Part shown: piece by piece, positions 27,134 to 36,597 of the stretch
Numbering within the stretch: position 1 is the first letter of the stretch
Layout of the letters: every line of letters begins with the position of its first letter
From: Roseitranquillus sp963749675
GTDB lineage: Bacteria > Pseudomonadota > Alphaproteobacteria > Rhodobacterales > Rhodobacteraceae
Reading direction: 5' to 3'
DNA: 64,000 nucleotides
Assembly: GCA_963749675.1 (NCBI GenBank)
Contig: CAVVNT010000004.1
Location: 310,001-374,000 of the forward strand
The notes under the pieces: generated by a model
What the model was told of the DNA's origin: nothing
Databases searched by the model: none
What the model saw: only the letters and a program-made list of their open reading frames with translations
Made by a program: the position numbers and the translations under genes

Positions 27134-28429
27134 CTAGCCCGCATAGCCGAGCAATCGCGGCAGGAAGAGCACAAGGCCCGGAAAGAGGATCAGCAGAAGG
27201 AGCGCCAGGATCAGGACGCCCAGGAACGCCCAAATCTCGCGGATGATCTGACCGAGCGGGATGCCTGTCACGGCGTTGATGACGAAGAGCAGGATGCCGT
27301 AGGGCGGCGTGATCAGGCCGATCATGCAGTTCACCACCGCGACGACGCCGAAATGCACGAGGTCGATGCCGAGCTCGCGGCACGTCGGCAGGAAGAGCGG
27401 GATGATGACCAGGATGATCGTCGTCGCGTCGAGGACACAGCCGAGCAAGAGCAGCGTCACGTTCACGCCTAGCAGGAACACGAGCGGATGGACGTTGAGG
27501 CCGACCAGGGCGCGCGCCATCATCGATGGGATGTTTTCCGACGCGACCACATAGTTCAGGATCAGCGCGCCCCCGATGACGAGGCCCACGGCAGCCGAAG
27601 CGCGCGCGCTCTCGACGAGGATGCCGTAGAGGGCGCGGAGCGAGAGCGCCCGGTAGAAGAGCGCGGCGAGGAGAAGGGCGTAGGCGGCGGCGACCGCGGC
27701 GGCCTCGGTCGGCGTTGTGACACCCCCGTAGATGCCGTAGAGGAGGATCGCGGGCATCAGCAGCGCCGGAAAGGCGTTGGCGGTGTGGCGCGGCAGGTCG
27801 CGCAGCGGGACCGGCTCCTCCATGGCGAAGCCGCGCTTCGCCGAAATCCAGCTGTTCATGATCATCAGCACCGCGCCCATCAGGAGGCCGGGCAGGATGC
27901 CGCCGAGAAACAGGTAGCCGATCGAACTGTTCGAGACGAGCGCATAGAGCACCATCGGAATCGACGGCGGGATGATCGGGCCGATGGTGGCCGAGGCGGC
28001 GGTGATCGCGGCAGCGTAGCCGCGTGTGTAGCGCCCCGACTTGGTCATCATCTCGATGATGATCTTGCCGATGCCGGCGGCGTCGGCGACGGCCGAGCCG
28101 GACATGCCGGAAAAGATCAGCGAGGCCACGACGTTGACGTGGCCGAGCCCACCGCGGAAGCGGCCGACCGCGGCGACGCAGAAGGTCAGCAGCCGCTCGG
28201 AAATCGTGCCGGCGTTCATGATGTTCGCGGCGACGATGAAGAGCGGCACCGCGAGCAGGATGAAGCTGTCGTACAGCCCCTGCAGGATCTGCTCGCCCGC
28301 CAGCGCGATGTCCTGACCGGTAACGGCGAGATAGGTCAGCGCGCCGAGGATGATCGCGTAGGCGATGGGCGCACCGATCGCTGCCAGTCCGAACAGGACC
28401 AGCAGGCACAGCGACAGGCCGAGGCTCAC
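27134..28429 (-). CDS. dctM: TRAP transporter large permease (DctM), first system
   Basis: The 12-helix translocation subunit of a sodium-coupled TRAP importer for carboxylates. 431 residues, with the family patterns AVPLFIVAANIMNAGTISER, GRFRGGLGHVNV, IFSGMSGSAVADAAGIG, and IGPIIPPSIPMVLY. The GTG start at 28429 overlaps the dctQ stop (GTGA), so the two are translationally coupled. Last gene of dctP-dctQ-dctM on the minus strand. The substrate is not predictable from the permease. Confidence 0.92.
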   Translation of the reverse strand: MSLGLSLCLLVLFGLAAIGAPIAYAIILGALTYLAVTGQDIALAGEQILQGLYDSFILLAVPLFIVAANIMNAGTISERLLTFCVAAVGRFRGGLGHVNVVASLIFSGMSGSAVADAAGIGKIIIEMMTKSGRYTRGYAAAITAASATIGPIIPPSIPMVLYALVSNSSIGYLFLGGILPGLLMGAVLMIMNSWISAKRGFAMEEPVPLRDLPRHTANAFPALLMPAILLYGIYGGVTTPTEAAAVAAAYALLLAALFYRALSLRALYGILVESARASAAVGLVIGGALILNYVVASENIPSMMARALVGLNVHPLVFLLGVNVTLLLLGCVLDATTIILVIIPLFLPTCRELGIDLVHFGVVAVVNCMIGLITPPYGILLFVINAVTGIPLGQIIREIWAFLGVLILALLLLILFPGLVLFLPRLLGYAG

Positions 28430-28890
28430 CCCTCTTCGCCCACGTGGATCTCGTGCGCCTCGTCGGGTGGCCCCTTGCGCATGACCTCGACGAAAGCCCA
28501 CGCGTAGCGGAGGGCGACGACGACGAGGAAGAAGGCGTAGATCGCGAACACAGTCCGCATCGGAATGCCGAGCGTCGCGCTGCGCTTGATTTTCAGGAAG
28601 TCGATGTAGTCCCACGTCGGAACCAGCGACCACAGCAGCCCGATGGAGATCGCTCCGGACGCGATCATCGCCAGTACCCGGCGGCCACCGCGCGGCAATG
28701 ACAGGTAGACGATGTCGAACGTCACGTGGTCGCGGTCACGGACGATCGTCGCGCAGCCGAAGAACACGATCCAGACCCAGAGCATCAGGCACAGCTCGAG
28801 AGTCCAGCCGAACGGGCTGTTCATGACGTAGCGCGAGACGATCTGCAGCATGAAGGTCGCGAACAGGGCGGCAAGCATTGCCGCCGCCAC
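28426..28890 (-). CDS. dctQ: TRAP transporter small permease (DctQ), first system
   Basis: Four-helix membrane subunit of the TRAP importer: QIVSRYVMNSPFGWTLEL (the family's helix 2 signature), CATIVRDRDHVTFD, and two further helices. The only in-frame start is a GTG at 28890, which leaves the protein about 15 residues shorter at the N-terminus than relatives. The frame continues upstream with plausible coding sense (RAIRWISRGSEA) to a TGA about 45 bases away, and an ATG lies in another frame at about 28934. A frameshift at the N-terminus is therefore possible. Confidence 0.82.
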   Translation of the reverse strand: MAAAMLAALFATFMLQIVSRYVMNSPFGWTLELCLMLWVWIVFFGCATIVRDRDHVTFDIVYLSLPRGGRRVLAMIASGAISIGLLWSLVPTWDYIDFLKIKRSATLGIPMRTVFAIYAFFLVVVALRYAWAFVEVMRKGPPDEAHEIHVGEEG

Positions 28891-28940
28891 TGCCTCCGAC
28901 CCCCTGGAGATCCAGCGGATCGCGCGAACTCATGATGGGC

Positions 28941-29948
28941 CTAGCTCGCGCCGTCCGAGCCGAGCTCGTTGATGCGATCCAGCACGCCCTCGGGCCAGGT
29001 GTCCGCGTATTCGCTCTCCAGGTACATCTGCTGCACCCGCTCTCGGAACGCCTCGCGGTCGGGTTCGTAGATGTCGAGCCCCTGCTCCTCGAGGAACGAC
29101 ACAAGCTCCTCCTCCTTGGCGAGCTGGTTCTGCCGGCCGGACTCCGCGGCGTCGTCCGCCGCCTGCTGCAGCGTCTCCTGCTGCTCGGGGCTGAGGCCGT
29201 CCCAGACCTCCTTGGAGAGCGCGAGGTAGTTCAGGTCGACGAGGTGCGCGGTCAGCGAGATCTGGTCGGTGACCTCGTAGAACTTGGCGTCGACCACCGT
29301 GGGCAGCGGATTGTCCTGACCGTCGATCGCACCCGTCTGCAGCGCGGTGTAGACCTCCGTGAACGCCATGGGCACAGGGTCGGCGCCCAGCGCGCGGCCG
29401 AGGAACTGCCAGGCGTCCGTGCCGGGCATCCGGAGCTTCACGCCGTTCAGGTCCTCGGGCGTCATGATCCTGTCGTCGCCCTTCACGTTCACGTGCCGCT
29501 CGCCAAGGTACATCACGGTCAGGAGCTTCACGCCGAGCTCGTCCTCGACCTTCTGCTTGAAGGGATCCATCAGCGGATCGTTGAACACCGCGACCTGGTG
29601 GTCGGCGTCCTGATGGACGTAGCCCGCGGTGAAGATCGAGAACTCGGGGAAGAACACCGCGAGCTCCTGCGCCGAGGCGATCGACATGTCGAGGTTGCCA
29701 CGTGCGATCGCCTCGAGCTCGGTGCCCTGCTTGAAGAGCGTGGCGTTCCAATGTGGCTCGAAGGTCGCGAAGTCCGAGATCGCCGGCGCGAAGACTTCGG
29801 TCAGCGCGATGGCGCGCTGGTCCGTTTCGGACGCCGGAGAGCTTAGGCGCAAGGTGATCTGGTCGTCCTGCGCGAAAGCGGCCGTGCCCAGCAACGACGC
29901 GACCGCCGTGGCCGCGAGCAAGGCGCGGCGGGTGATCGTCAGTGTCAT
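28941..29948 (-). CDS. dctP: TRAP transporter substrate-binding protein (DctP), first system
   Basis: A 335-residue periplasmic receptor with a signal peptide (TRRALLAATAVASLLGTAAFA, cleavage AFA/QDD). The family signature is visible in NGVKLRMPGTDAWQFLGRAL and then ADPVPMAFTEVYTALQTG with AIDGQDNPL; the arginine of KLRMPG usually grips the carboxylate. It delivers substrate to DctQM encoded downstream. Located beside aroQ and an HpaI-type aldolase, which hints at a sugar-acid or aromatic-acid substrate, but this is weak. Confidence 0.92.
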   Translation of the reverse strand: MTLTITRRALLAATAVASLLGTAAFAQDDQITLRLSSPASETDQRAIALTEVFAPAISDFATFEPHWNATLFKQGTELEAIARGNLDMSIASAQELAVFFPEFSIFTAGYVHQDADHQVAVFNDPLMDPFKQKVEDELGVKLLTVMYLGERHVNVKGDDRIMTPEDLNGVKLRMPGTDAWQFLGRALGADPVPMAFTEVYTALQTGAIDGQDNPLPTVVDAKFYEVTDQISLTAHLVDLNYLALSKEVWDGLSPEQQETLQQAADDAAESGRQNQLAKEEELVSFLEEQGLDIYEPDREAFRERVQQMYLESEYADTWPEGVLDRINELGSDGAS

Positions 29949-30273
29949 CTGTCTCCCTCCCTGTCTCCTTCAGGCATCGAAGCATGCCCGGGCGTTTGAG
30001 GGAAGGCCCGAGGACAAGGCGGACCTGCAAGGCCAGCTGCGCAAGCAGCGTCCGGCGAGCGTCGGGCCCGTGCCACTAGGATGAGGGGCCTCAAGCCATC
30101 CTGGTCCCGGCCGGCACCCTGAGCAGTGCCGGCATCAACCCGGCCCGTCGCCGCGCACAACATCGACATGCGTCGGATCGCATCCGCGGTTGCCATCCGC
30201 GGCAATCGCGTGCATCGCCGTTCCGCGGCGGGCCGCGCGCACACCGTCGGCGCCATATCTGCGTGAGAGCGGC
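29949..30273. other. Divergent intergenic region between dctP and aroQ
   Basis: 325 bases that must contain the promoters of the TRAP operon and of aroQ. A short direct repeat, CATCCGCGG, occurs twice at about 30180-30205 with five bases between. No gene is supported here. Confidence 0.35.
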
Positions 30274-30723
30274 ATGACCAAGACGATCTACGTGCTGAAC
30301 GGCCCGAACCTGAACCTGCTTGGCAGGCGGCAACCCGAGATCTACGGGCACGACACGCTCGACGACGTCGAGAGGAACTGCCGCGCGCTGCTCCCCGACG
30401 GCTTTTCCTTGCGGATGCTGCAGTCGAACCATGAGGGCCAGATCGTGGACTGGATCCACGAGGCGCGTGAGGACGGCGTCGGCATCGTTCTCAACGCGGG
30501 CGCCTACACCCACACCTCGGTGGCGATCCTCGACGCGCTCAACACCTTCGATGGGCCGATGATGGAGGTCCACGTATCGAACATTCATCGGCGCGAGCGC
30601 TTCCGCCACCGATCCTTCGTATCGCTGCGGGCGGATGGCGTGATCGCGGGGTTCGGCATCGAAGGGTACGAGGCGGCGGTGCGGCGGATCATTGCGCTGA
30701 CGACGGCGACGGGAGCCATTTGA
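30274..30723 (+). CDS. aroQ: Type II 3-dehydroquinate dehydratase
   Basis: Dehydrates 3-dehydroquinate to 3-dehydroshikimate, in the shikimate pathway or in quinate breakdown. The 149-residue length is normal. Catalytic features are present: the tyrosine and arginine region NGPNLNLLGRRQPEIYG, the SNHEG motif, NAGAYTHTSVAI, and the histidine in EVHVSNIHRRERFR. ATG at 30274. Placed with a TRAP transporter and an HpaI-type aldolase, it may be the catabolic copy rather than the biosynthetic one; only a look at the rest of the genome would show a second aroQ. Confidence 0.93.
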   Translation: MTKTIYVLNGPNLNLLGRRQPEIYGHDTLDDVERNCRALLPDGFSLRMLQSNHEGQIVDWIHEAREDGVGIVLNAGAYTHTSVAILDALNTFDGPMMEVHVSNIHRRERFRHRSFVSLRADGVIAGFGIEGYEAAVRRIIALTTATGAI

Positions 30724-30782
30724 AGCGCCGTTCCGCCTCTCCGATCTCGACGGCGACTGGATATCGGAGCAAGCTTGCACAA

Positions 30783-30808
30783 AGAGAGAGAGAGAGAGAG
30801 AGAGAGAG
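30783..30808 (+). repeat. Dinucleotide repeat (AG)13
   Basis: Thirteen uninterrupted AG units, preceded by AA. It lies 36 bases before the ATG of the HpaI-type aldolase and 60 bases after aroQ. Perfect dinucleotide tracts of this length are rare in bacteria outside phase-variable genes. Confidence 0.95.
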
Positions 30809-30844
30809 CGTCCCTCGGACGGGCGCCGACGAGCGAGGGGCTGC

Positions 30845-31610
30845 ATGGAACTGCCGAAGAACACCTTCAAGAAGGCGCTGGAGGAGGGCCGGCGGCAGAT
30901 CGGCCTCTGGTGCGCAATTCCCGATTCCGGCGTGGCGGAGATGCTTGCCGGCTGCGGCTTCGACTGGCTGCTCTTCGACACCGAGCACGCCGCCCTTGAC
31001 GAGGTCCACGTCCTGCCCCTCCTGCAGGCCGTGGCGCCCTACCCGGTTCACGCGATCGTCCGGCCCGAACTCGCTGAACCCCGCCGAGATCAAGAAGATC
31101 CTCGACGTCGGCGCCCAGTCCATCCTGGTGCCCTACGTGCAGACGGTGGAGGAAGCGCGCCTCGCCGCCGCCGCCGTCGAGTATCCGCCGATCGGCATCA
31201 GGGGCGTCGCAGGCGCAACCCGCGCGTCGCGATTTGGCGCGGTGAAGGGTTATCACGCAGCGGCACGCAACGAGATCTGTCTCCTGGTTCAACTGGAGAC
31301 GGTCACCGCGCTCGACGTGCTCGAAGGCATTGCGGCCGTACCCGGGATCGACGGCATCTTCATCGGCCCAGCCGATCTCGCCGCGAGCCTCGGCTATCCG
31401 GGCGAGCCCGGCCATCCGACCGTCAGGTCCACGGTTCTCGACGCTATCCGGCGCATCCGGGCGGCGGGAAAACCGGCCGGCATCCTGACGCTCGACCCCG
31501 AGTTCCTGGATGAATGTGTCGAGGCGGGCAGCTTGTTCACCGCAGTTGACGTCGACGCCGTCCTGCTCCGCCGCAGTGCCGCCGCGCTGGCGCAGAAGTG
31601 GTGCGGCTGA
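30845..31610 (+). pseudogene. HpcH/HpaI-family aldolase, frameshifted
   Basis: Class II pyruvate aldolase of the 4-hydroxy-2-oxoheptanedioate type. The N-terminal part reads MELPKNTFKKALEEGRRQIG and FDWLLFDTEHA; the rest reads AEIKKILDVGAQSILVPYVQ, GIRGVAGATRAS, LVQLETVTALD, and DGIFIGPADLAASLG, which include the metal-binding glutamate and aspartate. The two parts are in different frames; they join at about 31070 (VRP|NSLNPAEI) if one base is removed. About 255 residues when repaired. Otherwise well preserved. It follows aroQ and an (AG)13 tract. Confidence 0.82.
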
Positions 31611-31647
31611 GACTTCTTCTCGCCTCGAACGCGCGCGCCCAGCAGGG

Positions 31648-31667
31648 GGCGGGTCATGTCACCCGCC
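31648..31667. terminator. Hairpin between the aldolase and the second dctM
   Basis: GGCGGGT pairs with ACCCGCC around a six-base loop. It sits between two convergent genes, 38 bases after one stop and 17 bases after the other. No U-tract on either side. Confidence 0.45.
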
Positions 31668-31683
31668 GCAAGCTCCTCAGCGC

Positions 31684-32964
31684 TCAGCGGTAGATCAGCG
31701 TGGGAAGCCACATCGTGATCGCCGGCACGAAGGTGATCAGCAGCAGCACGAGCAGCAGCGGGATCAGGAACGGCGCGGTCCCGACGACACACTGCTCGAA
31801 CGGGATCTTGGCGACCCGCGAGAGCACGTAGAGCACCATGCCGACCGGCGGCGTCAGAAGCCCCAGCATCAGGTTCAGCACCATGATGACGCCGAAATGC
31901 ACCGGGTCGATGCCCAACTCCACCGCGACGGGCAGCAGGACGGGAACCAGGATGGTGATCGCCGCCACCGTCTCCATGAAGCAGCCGACGACGAGCAGGA
32001 TCAGGTTGATCAGCAGCAGGATGACCCATGGCCGGTCCGAGACCGACAGCAGCAGGCTCGCCGCCTGCTCCGGCACGCGGTTCGAGGTCAGGATCCAGGC
32101 GAAGATCGCCGCGGCCCCTACGACGAAGAGGACCACCGCGGTGGTCTCGATGGTGTCGAAGCTGACGCGCAGGAAGCGCCGCCACGTCAAGGTCCGGTAG
32201 ACGATGAGACCGAGGATCAGCGCCCAGGCGCATGCGGCGACGGCGGCCTCCGTCGGCGTGAAGGCGCCGGTGAGGATGCCGCCCACGATGATGACCGGCG
32301 TCATCAGCGACAGGAACGCGCGGCGGAACGTGCTGAAGAGCCGCCGCATCTCGAAGGCCTGGTCACGCGGAAAGCCCCGGCGGCGCGCGAACCACGCCAC
32401 CATCAGCATCAGCGACAGGGCCATGACCATGCCGGGGATGAACCCGGCTGCGAAGAGCTGCCCGATGGAGGCGCCCGCGACGACCCCGTAGATTACCATC
32501 GGCAGCGACGGCGGGATGATCGGGCCGATCGTCGAGGACGCCGCCGTGACGCCGACCGAGAACTTCGCATCGTAGTTCGCGTCGCGCATCGCCTTGATCT
32601 CGATCGCGCCGAGCCCGCCGGCGTCCGCCACCGCCGCGCCGGACATGCCGGCGAAGATGACCGAGGCGCCGACGTTGACGTGCCCCAGCCCGCCGCGCAT
32701 CCAGCCGACGAGCGACAGGGCGAAATTGAAGATCCGTTCGGTGATCCCCGCGACGTTCATCAGGTTGCCGGCCAATATGAAGAACGGCACGGCCAGCAGC
32801 GGAAAGCTGTCGACCCCGTTGACCATGCGGTGCGCGACCACCATCGGCGGGGTCGACCCGCTGAGCAGAATGAAAATCGCAGACGATCCGGCGAGCGCGA
32901 TCGCGACCGGCACGCCAAAGACCAGCATCCCGAAGAGCATGACGAAGAGATATGCGATGTCCAA
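31684..32964 (-). CDS. dctM: TRAP transporter large permease (DctM), second system
   Basis: 426-residue TRAP translocation subunit with AVPFFILAGNLMNVAGITER, WMRGGLGHVNVGASVIF, AGMSGAAVADAGGLG, and STIGPIIPPSLPMVIY. The start is inferred as TTG at 32964: the sequence that matches the family begins MDIAYLFVML, and an AGGAG Shine-Dalgarno lies eight bases upstream. No ATG or GTG fits. It follows dctQ after 11 bases. The sequence differs clearly from the first DctM at 27134-28429, so this is a separate transporter, not a duplication. Confidence 0.9.
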   Translation of the reverse strand: MDIAYLFVMLFGMLVFGVPVAIALAGSSAIFILLSGSTPPMVVAHRMVNGVDSFPLLAVPFFILAGNLMNVAGITERIFNFALSLVGWMRGGLGHVNVGASVIFAGMSGAAVADAGGLGAIEIKAMRDANYDAKFSVGVTAASSTIGPIIPPSLPMVIYGVVAGASIGQLFAAGFIPGMVMALSLMLMVAWFARRRGFPRDQAFEMRRLFSTFRRAFLSLMTPVIIVGGILTGAFTPTEAAVAACAWALILGLIVYRTLTWRRFLRVSFDTIETTAVVLFVVGAAAIFAWILTSNRVPEQAASLLLSVSDRPWVILLLINLILLVVGCFMETVAAITILVPVLLPVAVELGIDPVHFGVIMVLNLMLGLLTPPVGMVLYVLSRVAKIPFEQCVVGTAPFLIPLLLVLLLITFVPAITMWLPTLIYR

Positions 32965-32975
32965 CGCGGGCGCTC

Positions 32976-33551
32976 CTAGTCGATGCTTGGCCGGGCGGAG
33001 AGATACTGTTCGGGGTCGATCAGCGGGCTCGTCCCAGTCCGCAGATTCTGCCAGGCATTGCGCGCCGCATAGAGCGTCATAGCCCCGAAGCATGCCGACA
33101 CGCCCCAGTAGACCAGGGATTTCGGCACGTCGATCGACACCATCATCTGCTGGGTGCGCCCCGCGAGCTGCGCGGAAAGTCCGCACAGCGCGCTGTAGAA
33201 GACGATGGAGACCAGGTCGATGAGCGCCTGCGCAACGCGCCGGCCGGTCCGCGGAATCCAGCGGTAGACGAACTCCACCGCGATGTGCGACCGCTTCCGC
33301 ACCGCCATGATCGAGCCGATGAACGTCACCGCGATCAGCAGGAACCGCGCGATCTCCTCGGTCCAGCCGAGCGAGTCGTTCAGCACGTAGCGCGTGAAGA
33401 ACTGCAGGAAGACGACGAAGGCGAGCACCCAGAAGACCACCAGCACCAGCGTGTCGTCCCAGCGAAGGTCCGACAGGTCGATGCTGTCCTCGTCGATGTG
33501 GATGCTCGGCTCGTGGCGCTCGGCCTCCTCGCCGCGGCTGTCATCGGTCAT
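32976..33551 (-). CDS. dctQ: TRAP transporter small permease (DctQ), second system
   Basis: A 191-residue DctQ with a 25-residue acidic cytoplasmic extension before the first helix. The family core is QFFTRYVLNDSLGWTEEIAR, RKRSHIAVEFVYRWIP, and two more helices. It ends ARPSID. Middle gene of a dctP-dctQ-dctM operon. Compared with the first DctQ it is longer at both ends. Confidence 0.9.
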   Translation of the reverse strand: MTDDSRGEEAERHEPSIHIDEDSIDLSDLRWDDTLVLVVFWVLAFVVFLQFFTRYVLNDSLGWTEEIARFLLIAVTFIGSIMAVRKRSHIAVEFVYRWIPRTGRRVAQALIDLVSIVFYSALCGLSAQLAGRTQQMMVSIDVPKSLVYWGVSACFGAMTLYAARNAWQNLRTGTSPLIDPEQYLSARPSID

Positions 33552-33624
33552 CCAGTGGCTCCCGCCGTGGAACCGCCGGCGGCGCGTGGCGCCGCCGGTC
33601 GGCCGTCAGTTGCGCCGCGCGCGG

Positions 33625-34623
33625 TCAGCCGCCGGATTGTCCGATGGCCTGCAGCCGGTCGTAGGTGTCCTGGTCCCAGGTGGCCATGTCGCCGTTGTGC
33701 ATCTTCTTCGTCGCCTCGATGAACGGGCCGCGGTCCACCTCGTTCACGTTGACGCCCTCGTCCCGGAACCACTGCACCAGCTCCTGCTCCTGCTGCTTGA
33801 TCTGGTCGGTGGCGCAGACCGCCGCCTCCTCCAGGACGCCGGTCAAGGCCTCTCGGTCGGCCTCGTCCATGCCGCTCCAGGCCGGGCCGCCGACGATGGT
33901 CAGCAGCGCGTCGGTGATGTGGCCCGTCAGGTTGATGTCGGACTGCACCTCGTAGAACTTCTTGGCCTGGATCGTCGGCAGGGGGTTTTCCTGCGCATCG
34001 ACGGTGCCCTGCTGCAGCGCGAGGTAGACTTCGGCGAACGCGATCGGCGTCGGATTGGCGCCCGCCGCCTCCGGGAACATCATGTAGAGCGGCGCATTCG
34101 GCACGCGAATCTTCAGCCCCTCCATGTCCTCGGGCTTGGTGATCGGCTTGTTCGAGGTGACGTGCCGGTTACCGTAGTACGTCATCGCGACGATGTGGTT
34201 GCCGGTCGCGTCGGTATAGCCCTGGCTCAATTCATCGAACAGGTCCGAGTTGCGGAACTGGTCCCAGTGCTCGTAGTCGCGGAACATGTAGGGCGCGCCG
34301 CCGATCGCGATCGGACCGTAGGCGCGGCCGGCGAACAGCTGACCGGTGTAGATGATGTCGACGGTGCCAAGGCCCAGCCCCTCATTGATGTCGACCTCCT
34401 TACCGAGCGACGAGGCGGGAAACACCTCGACCCCATAGCGCCCGTCCGTCGCCTCCATCAGCGCGTCGTTCGAGGCGACGGCGCAGGTGTGATAGGGCTC
34501 GCTCGCCTCGTATACGTGGGCCCATTTCAGGGTCGTCTCCTGCGCCGCGGCGGGCATCGCCGTGATTGCCAGCACACCCGCCGACGTCGCCAGAAGCGCG
34601 CCTCGCACCGTGTTCTTTCGCAT
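33625..34623 (-). CDS. dctP: TRAP transporter substrate-binding protein (DctP), second system
   Basis: A 332-residue receptor with a signal peptide ending AAAQ. The DctP signature appears in EGLKIRVPNAPLYMMFPEAA and NPTPIAFAEVYLALQQG with VDAQENPL. The ATG at 34623 is preceded by GGAGGAT, a good Shine-Dalgarno. First gene of the operon, divergent from the interrupted amino-acid-type binding protein gene at 34964. The ligand is unknown. Confidence 0.92.
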   Translation of the reverse strand: MRKNTVRGALLATSAGVLAITAMPAAAQETTLKWAHVYEASEPYHTCAVASNDALMEATDGRYGVEVFPASSLGKEVDINEGLGLGTVDIIYTGQLFAGRAYGPIAIGGAPYMFRDYEHWDQFRNSDLFDELSQGYTDATGNHIVAMTYYGNRHVTSNKPITKPEDMEGLKIRVPNAPLYMMFPEAAGANPTPIAFAEVYLALQQGTVDAQENPLPTIQAKKFYEVQSDINLTGHITDALLTIVGGPAWSGMDEADREALTGVLEEAAVCATDQIKQQEQELVQWFRDEGVNVNEVDRGPFIEATKKMHNGDMATWDQDTYDRLQAIGQSGG

Positions 34624-34963
34624 AATCATCCTCCCAGTACGCTCGTTCCGCCGCGTGCGCGCGGCGGAGCCGAATTCTCCTCTGTCGGCCCCGCGCCCTC
34701 CCGACGACACGCGACCGCATCCGACCCTAACCGTGAGGTCATCCGCCGGACAACACGTTTCCCGGCCCGTGGGGTCCGCCGGCGCGGACGCGGGTGACCC
34801 GGCGCACCCCAAAAATCAGACCTTCCGATATGGACGGGCCTCCTGGGGTATCCGTCGGGCCGGCTTGCGGGGCCAGACTGCCCGAACTCGCGGTCGCGTC
34901 CAGCCCGCCGGCTCAAGCCGGTCTCGCCGGGCGGAAGGGCCGCCGGTTGGCTGGGAGGATTGA
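34624..34963. other. Divergent promoter region
   Basis: 340 bases between dctP and the interrupted ABC binding-protein gene. It must hold both promoters. No gene and no striking motif is seen apart from the good Shine-Dalgarno sites at both ends (GGGAGGA before 34964). Confidence 0.35.
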
Positions 34964-35553
34964 ATGAGAAAGCTTGGACTGGCGTCCTGTTTCGCCGCGA
35001 CCACCGCGCTGGCGGGCATGGCCGTGGCGCAGGAGGAGCCGATCAAGATCGGCGTGCTCGCGACGCTCGAAGGAACCTACTCCGTCCTCGGCGAGGACGG
35101 CGAGCGCGGCTTCGAGCTGGCGGTCGACGAATGGGGCGGCGAGGTCGCCGGGCACCCGATCGAGCATCTCGTGGCATCGACCGACACCACGCCCGACACC
35201 GCGGTGCGGCAGGCGCGAAAGCTGGTCGAACAGGACGGCGTCGACATCATCGTCGGCCCGCTCTCCGGGTCCGAGGGGATCGCGCTGCGCGACTACGCCA
35301 AGACGGTTCCCGAGGTCACCATCGTCAACGGCATCTCCGGCGCGCAGGAGACGACGATGCAGGATCCGGCGGAGAATTTCGGGTGTGACTCAATTTTGGT
35401 GCAGCCTCCTACGCGACGACGACGAGCCGGGCGCGAAGGAGGTCGAGGTTGGCGCGACCGTACATCTGATGGGGTGGACGGCCTCTGCACCCAAGCCGGC
35501 GGCGCGGGTTAAGTGGCCGTATGACCGCGTCGTCTCCAGAGGAGCTGCCCACC

Positions 35554-36597
35554 ATGGAAGTCACCACCATCGGACTGGATATCGCAAAGAATGTGTTCCA
35601 GGTTCATGCCGTCGACGCCGAAGGCGCGGCCGTTCTGCGCCGCAAGGTACGCCGCGGCGAAGTGCTGCCCTTCTTTTCGCGTCTTGCACCCTGCGTTGTC
35701 GGGATCGAGGCCTGCGCCACGTCGCATCATTGGGCTCGGGAGTTGACCGAGCTGGGGCACAAGGTGCGGCTCATCCCGCCCTCATACGTGAAGCCCTACG
35801 TCCGACGAGGCAAGAACGACGCGGCCGACGCTGCGGCGATCGCCGAAGCGGTGTCGCGTCCGTCGATGCGTTTCGTCCCGATCAAGTCGACCGACCAACA
35901 GGCCGTGATGGTGCTCCACCGCAGCCGTGAACTCCTGGTCAAGCAGCGAACGATGCTGATCAACGCGCTCCGATGCCATCTCGCGGAGTTCGGGATCGTC
36001 GCGGCTCAGAAGAGGATCGGCTTGGCTCAACTCGTCGCCATCGTGAGGGGCGGCGCCAACGGGGGCCTGCCGCCGATGGCGTGCCGCGCGCTTGAAACGT
36101 TGATCGTGCAGATGGAGCAGGCGCAGGTAGAGATCGTTCAACTCGACAAGCAGATCGAAGCTCATCACAGGTCCGATCCCGTCAGCCGTCGATTGGGCAC
36201 GATCCCAGGCGTCGGCCCCCTCATCGCGACCGCGATCGCGGCGACCATGCTCGACCCGAGCCACTTTCGCAGTGGTCGCGAGTTCGCCGCTTGGCTTGGC
36301 CTCGTACCGAGGCAGAACTCGAGCGGCGGCAAAGAGCGGCTCGGCCGCATCTCGCGACAGGGCAATCGATATCTGCGCCGGCTGCTCGTGGTAGGGGCAA
36401 CGTCCGTTCTCCGGCACGACCGAGCCAAGGCAGCTGGAAACGCCTGGTTGCGGGCCTTGCTGGAACGTAAGCCGCCGCGCCTGGTCACGGTCGCGCTGGC
36501 CAACAAGATGGCGCGGACCGCCTGGGCGCTTCTGGTTCGCGAACAGGATTATCGAAACAGCGAAACTACCATCCCGAACGGCGCCGTCGCGATGTAG
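35554..36597 (+). CDS. IS110-family (IS1111 group) transposase
   Basis: A 347-residue DEDD recombinase. The N-terminal RuvC-like domain shows TIGLDIAKNVFQVHAVD and VVGIEACATSHHWARELTEL and the acidic KNDAADAAAIAEA; the C-terminal Transposase_20 domain shows GTIPGVGPLIATAIAATM and EFAAWLGLVPRQNSSGGK with the conserved serine. The start is the ATG at 35554, with AGGAG nine bases upstream; an in-frame ATG at 35521 would add 11 residues. The frame is complete, so this element may still be active. Confidence 0.92.
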   Translation: MEVTTIGLDIAKNVFQVHAVDAEGAAVLRRKVRRGEVLPFFSRLAPCVVGIEACATSHHWARELTELGHKVRLIPPSYVKPYVRRGKNDAADAAAIAEAVSRPSMRFVPIKSTDQQAVMVLHRSRELLVKQRTMLINALRCHLAEFGIVAAQKRIGLAQLVAIVRGGANGGLPPMACRALETLIVQMEQAQVEIVQLDKQIEAHHRSDPVSRRLGTIPGVGPLIATAIAATMLDPSHFRSGREFAAWLGLVPRQNSSGGKERLGRISRQGNRYLRRLLVVGATSVLRHDRAKAAGNAWLRALLERKPPRLVTVALANKMARTAWALLVREQDYRNSETTIPNGAVAM

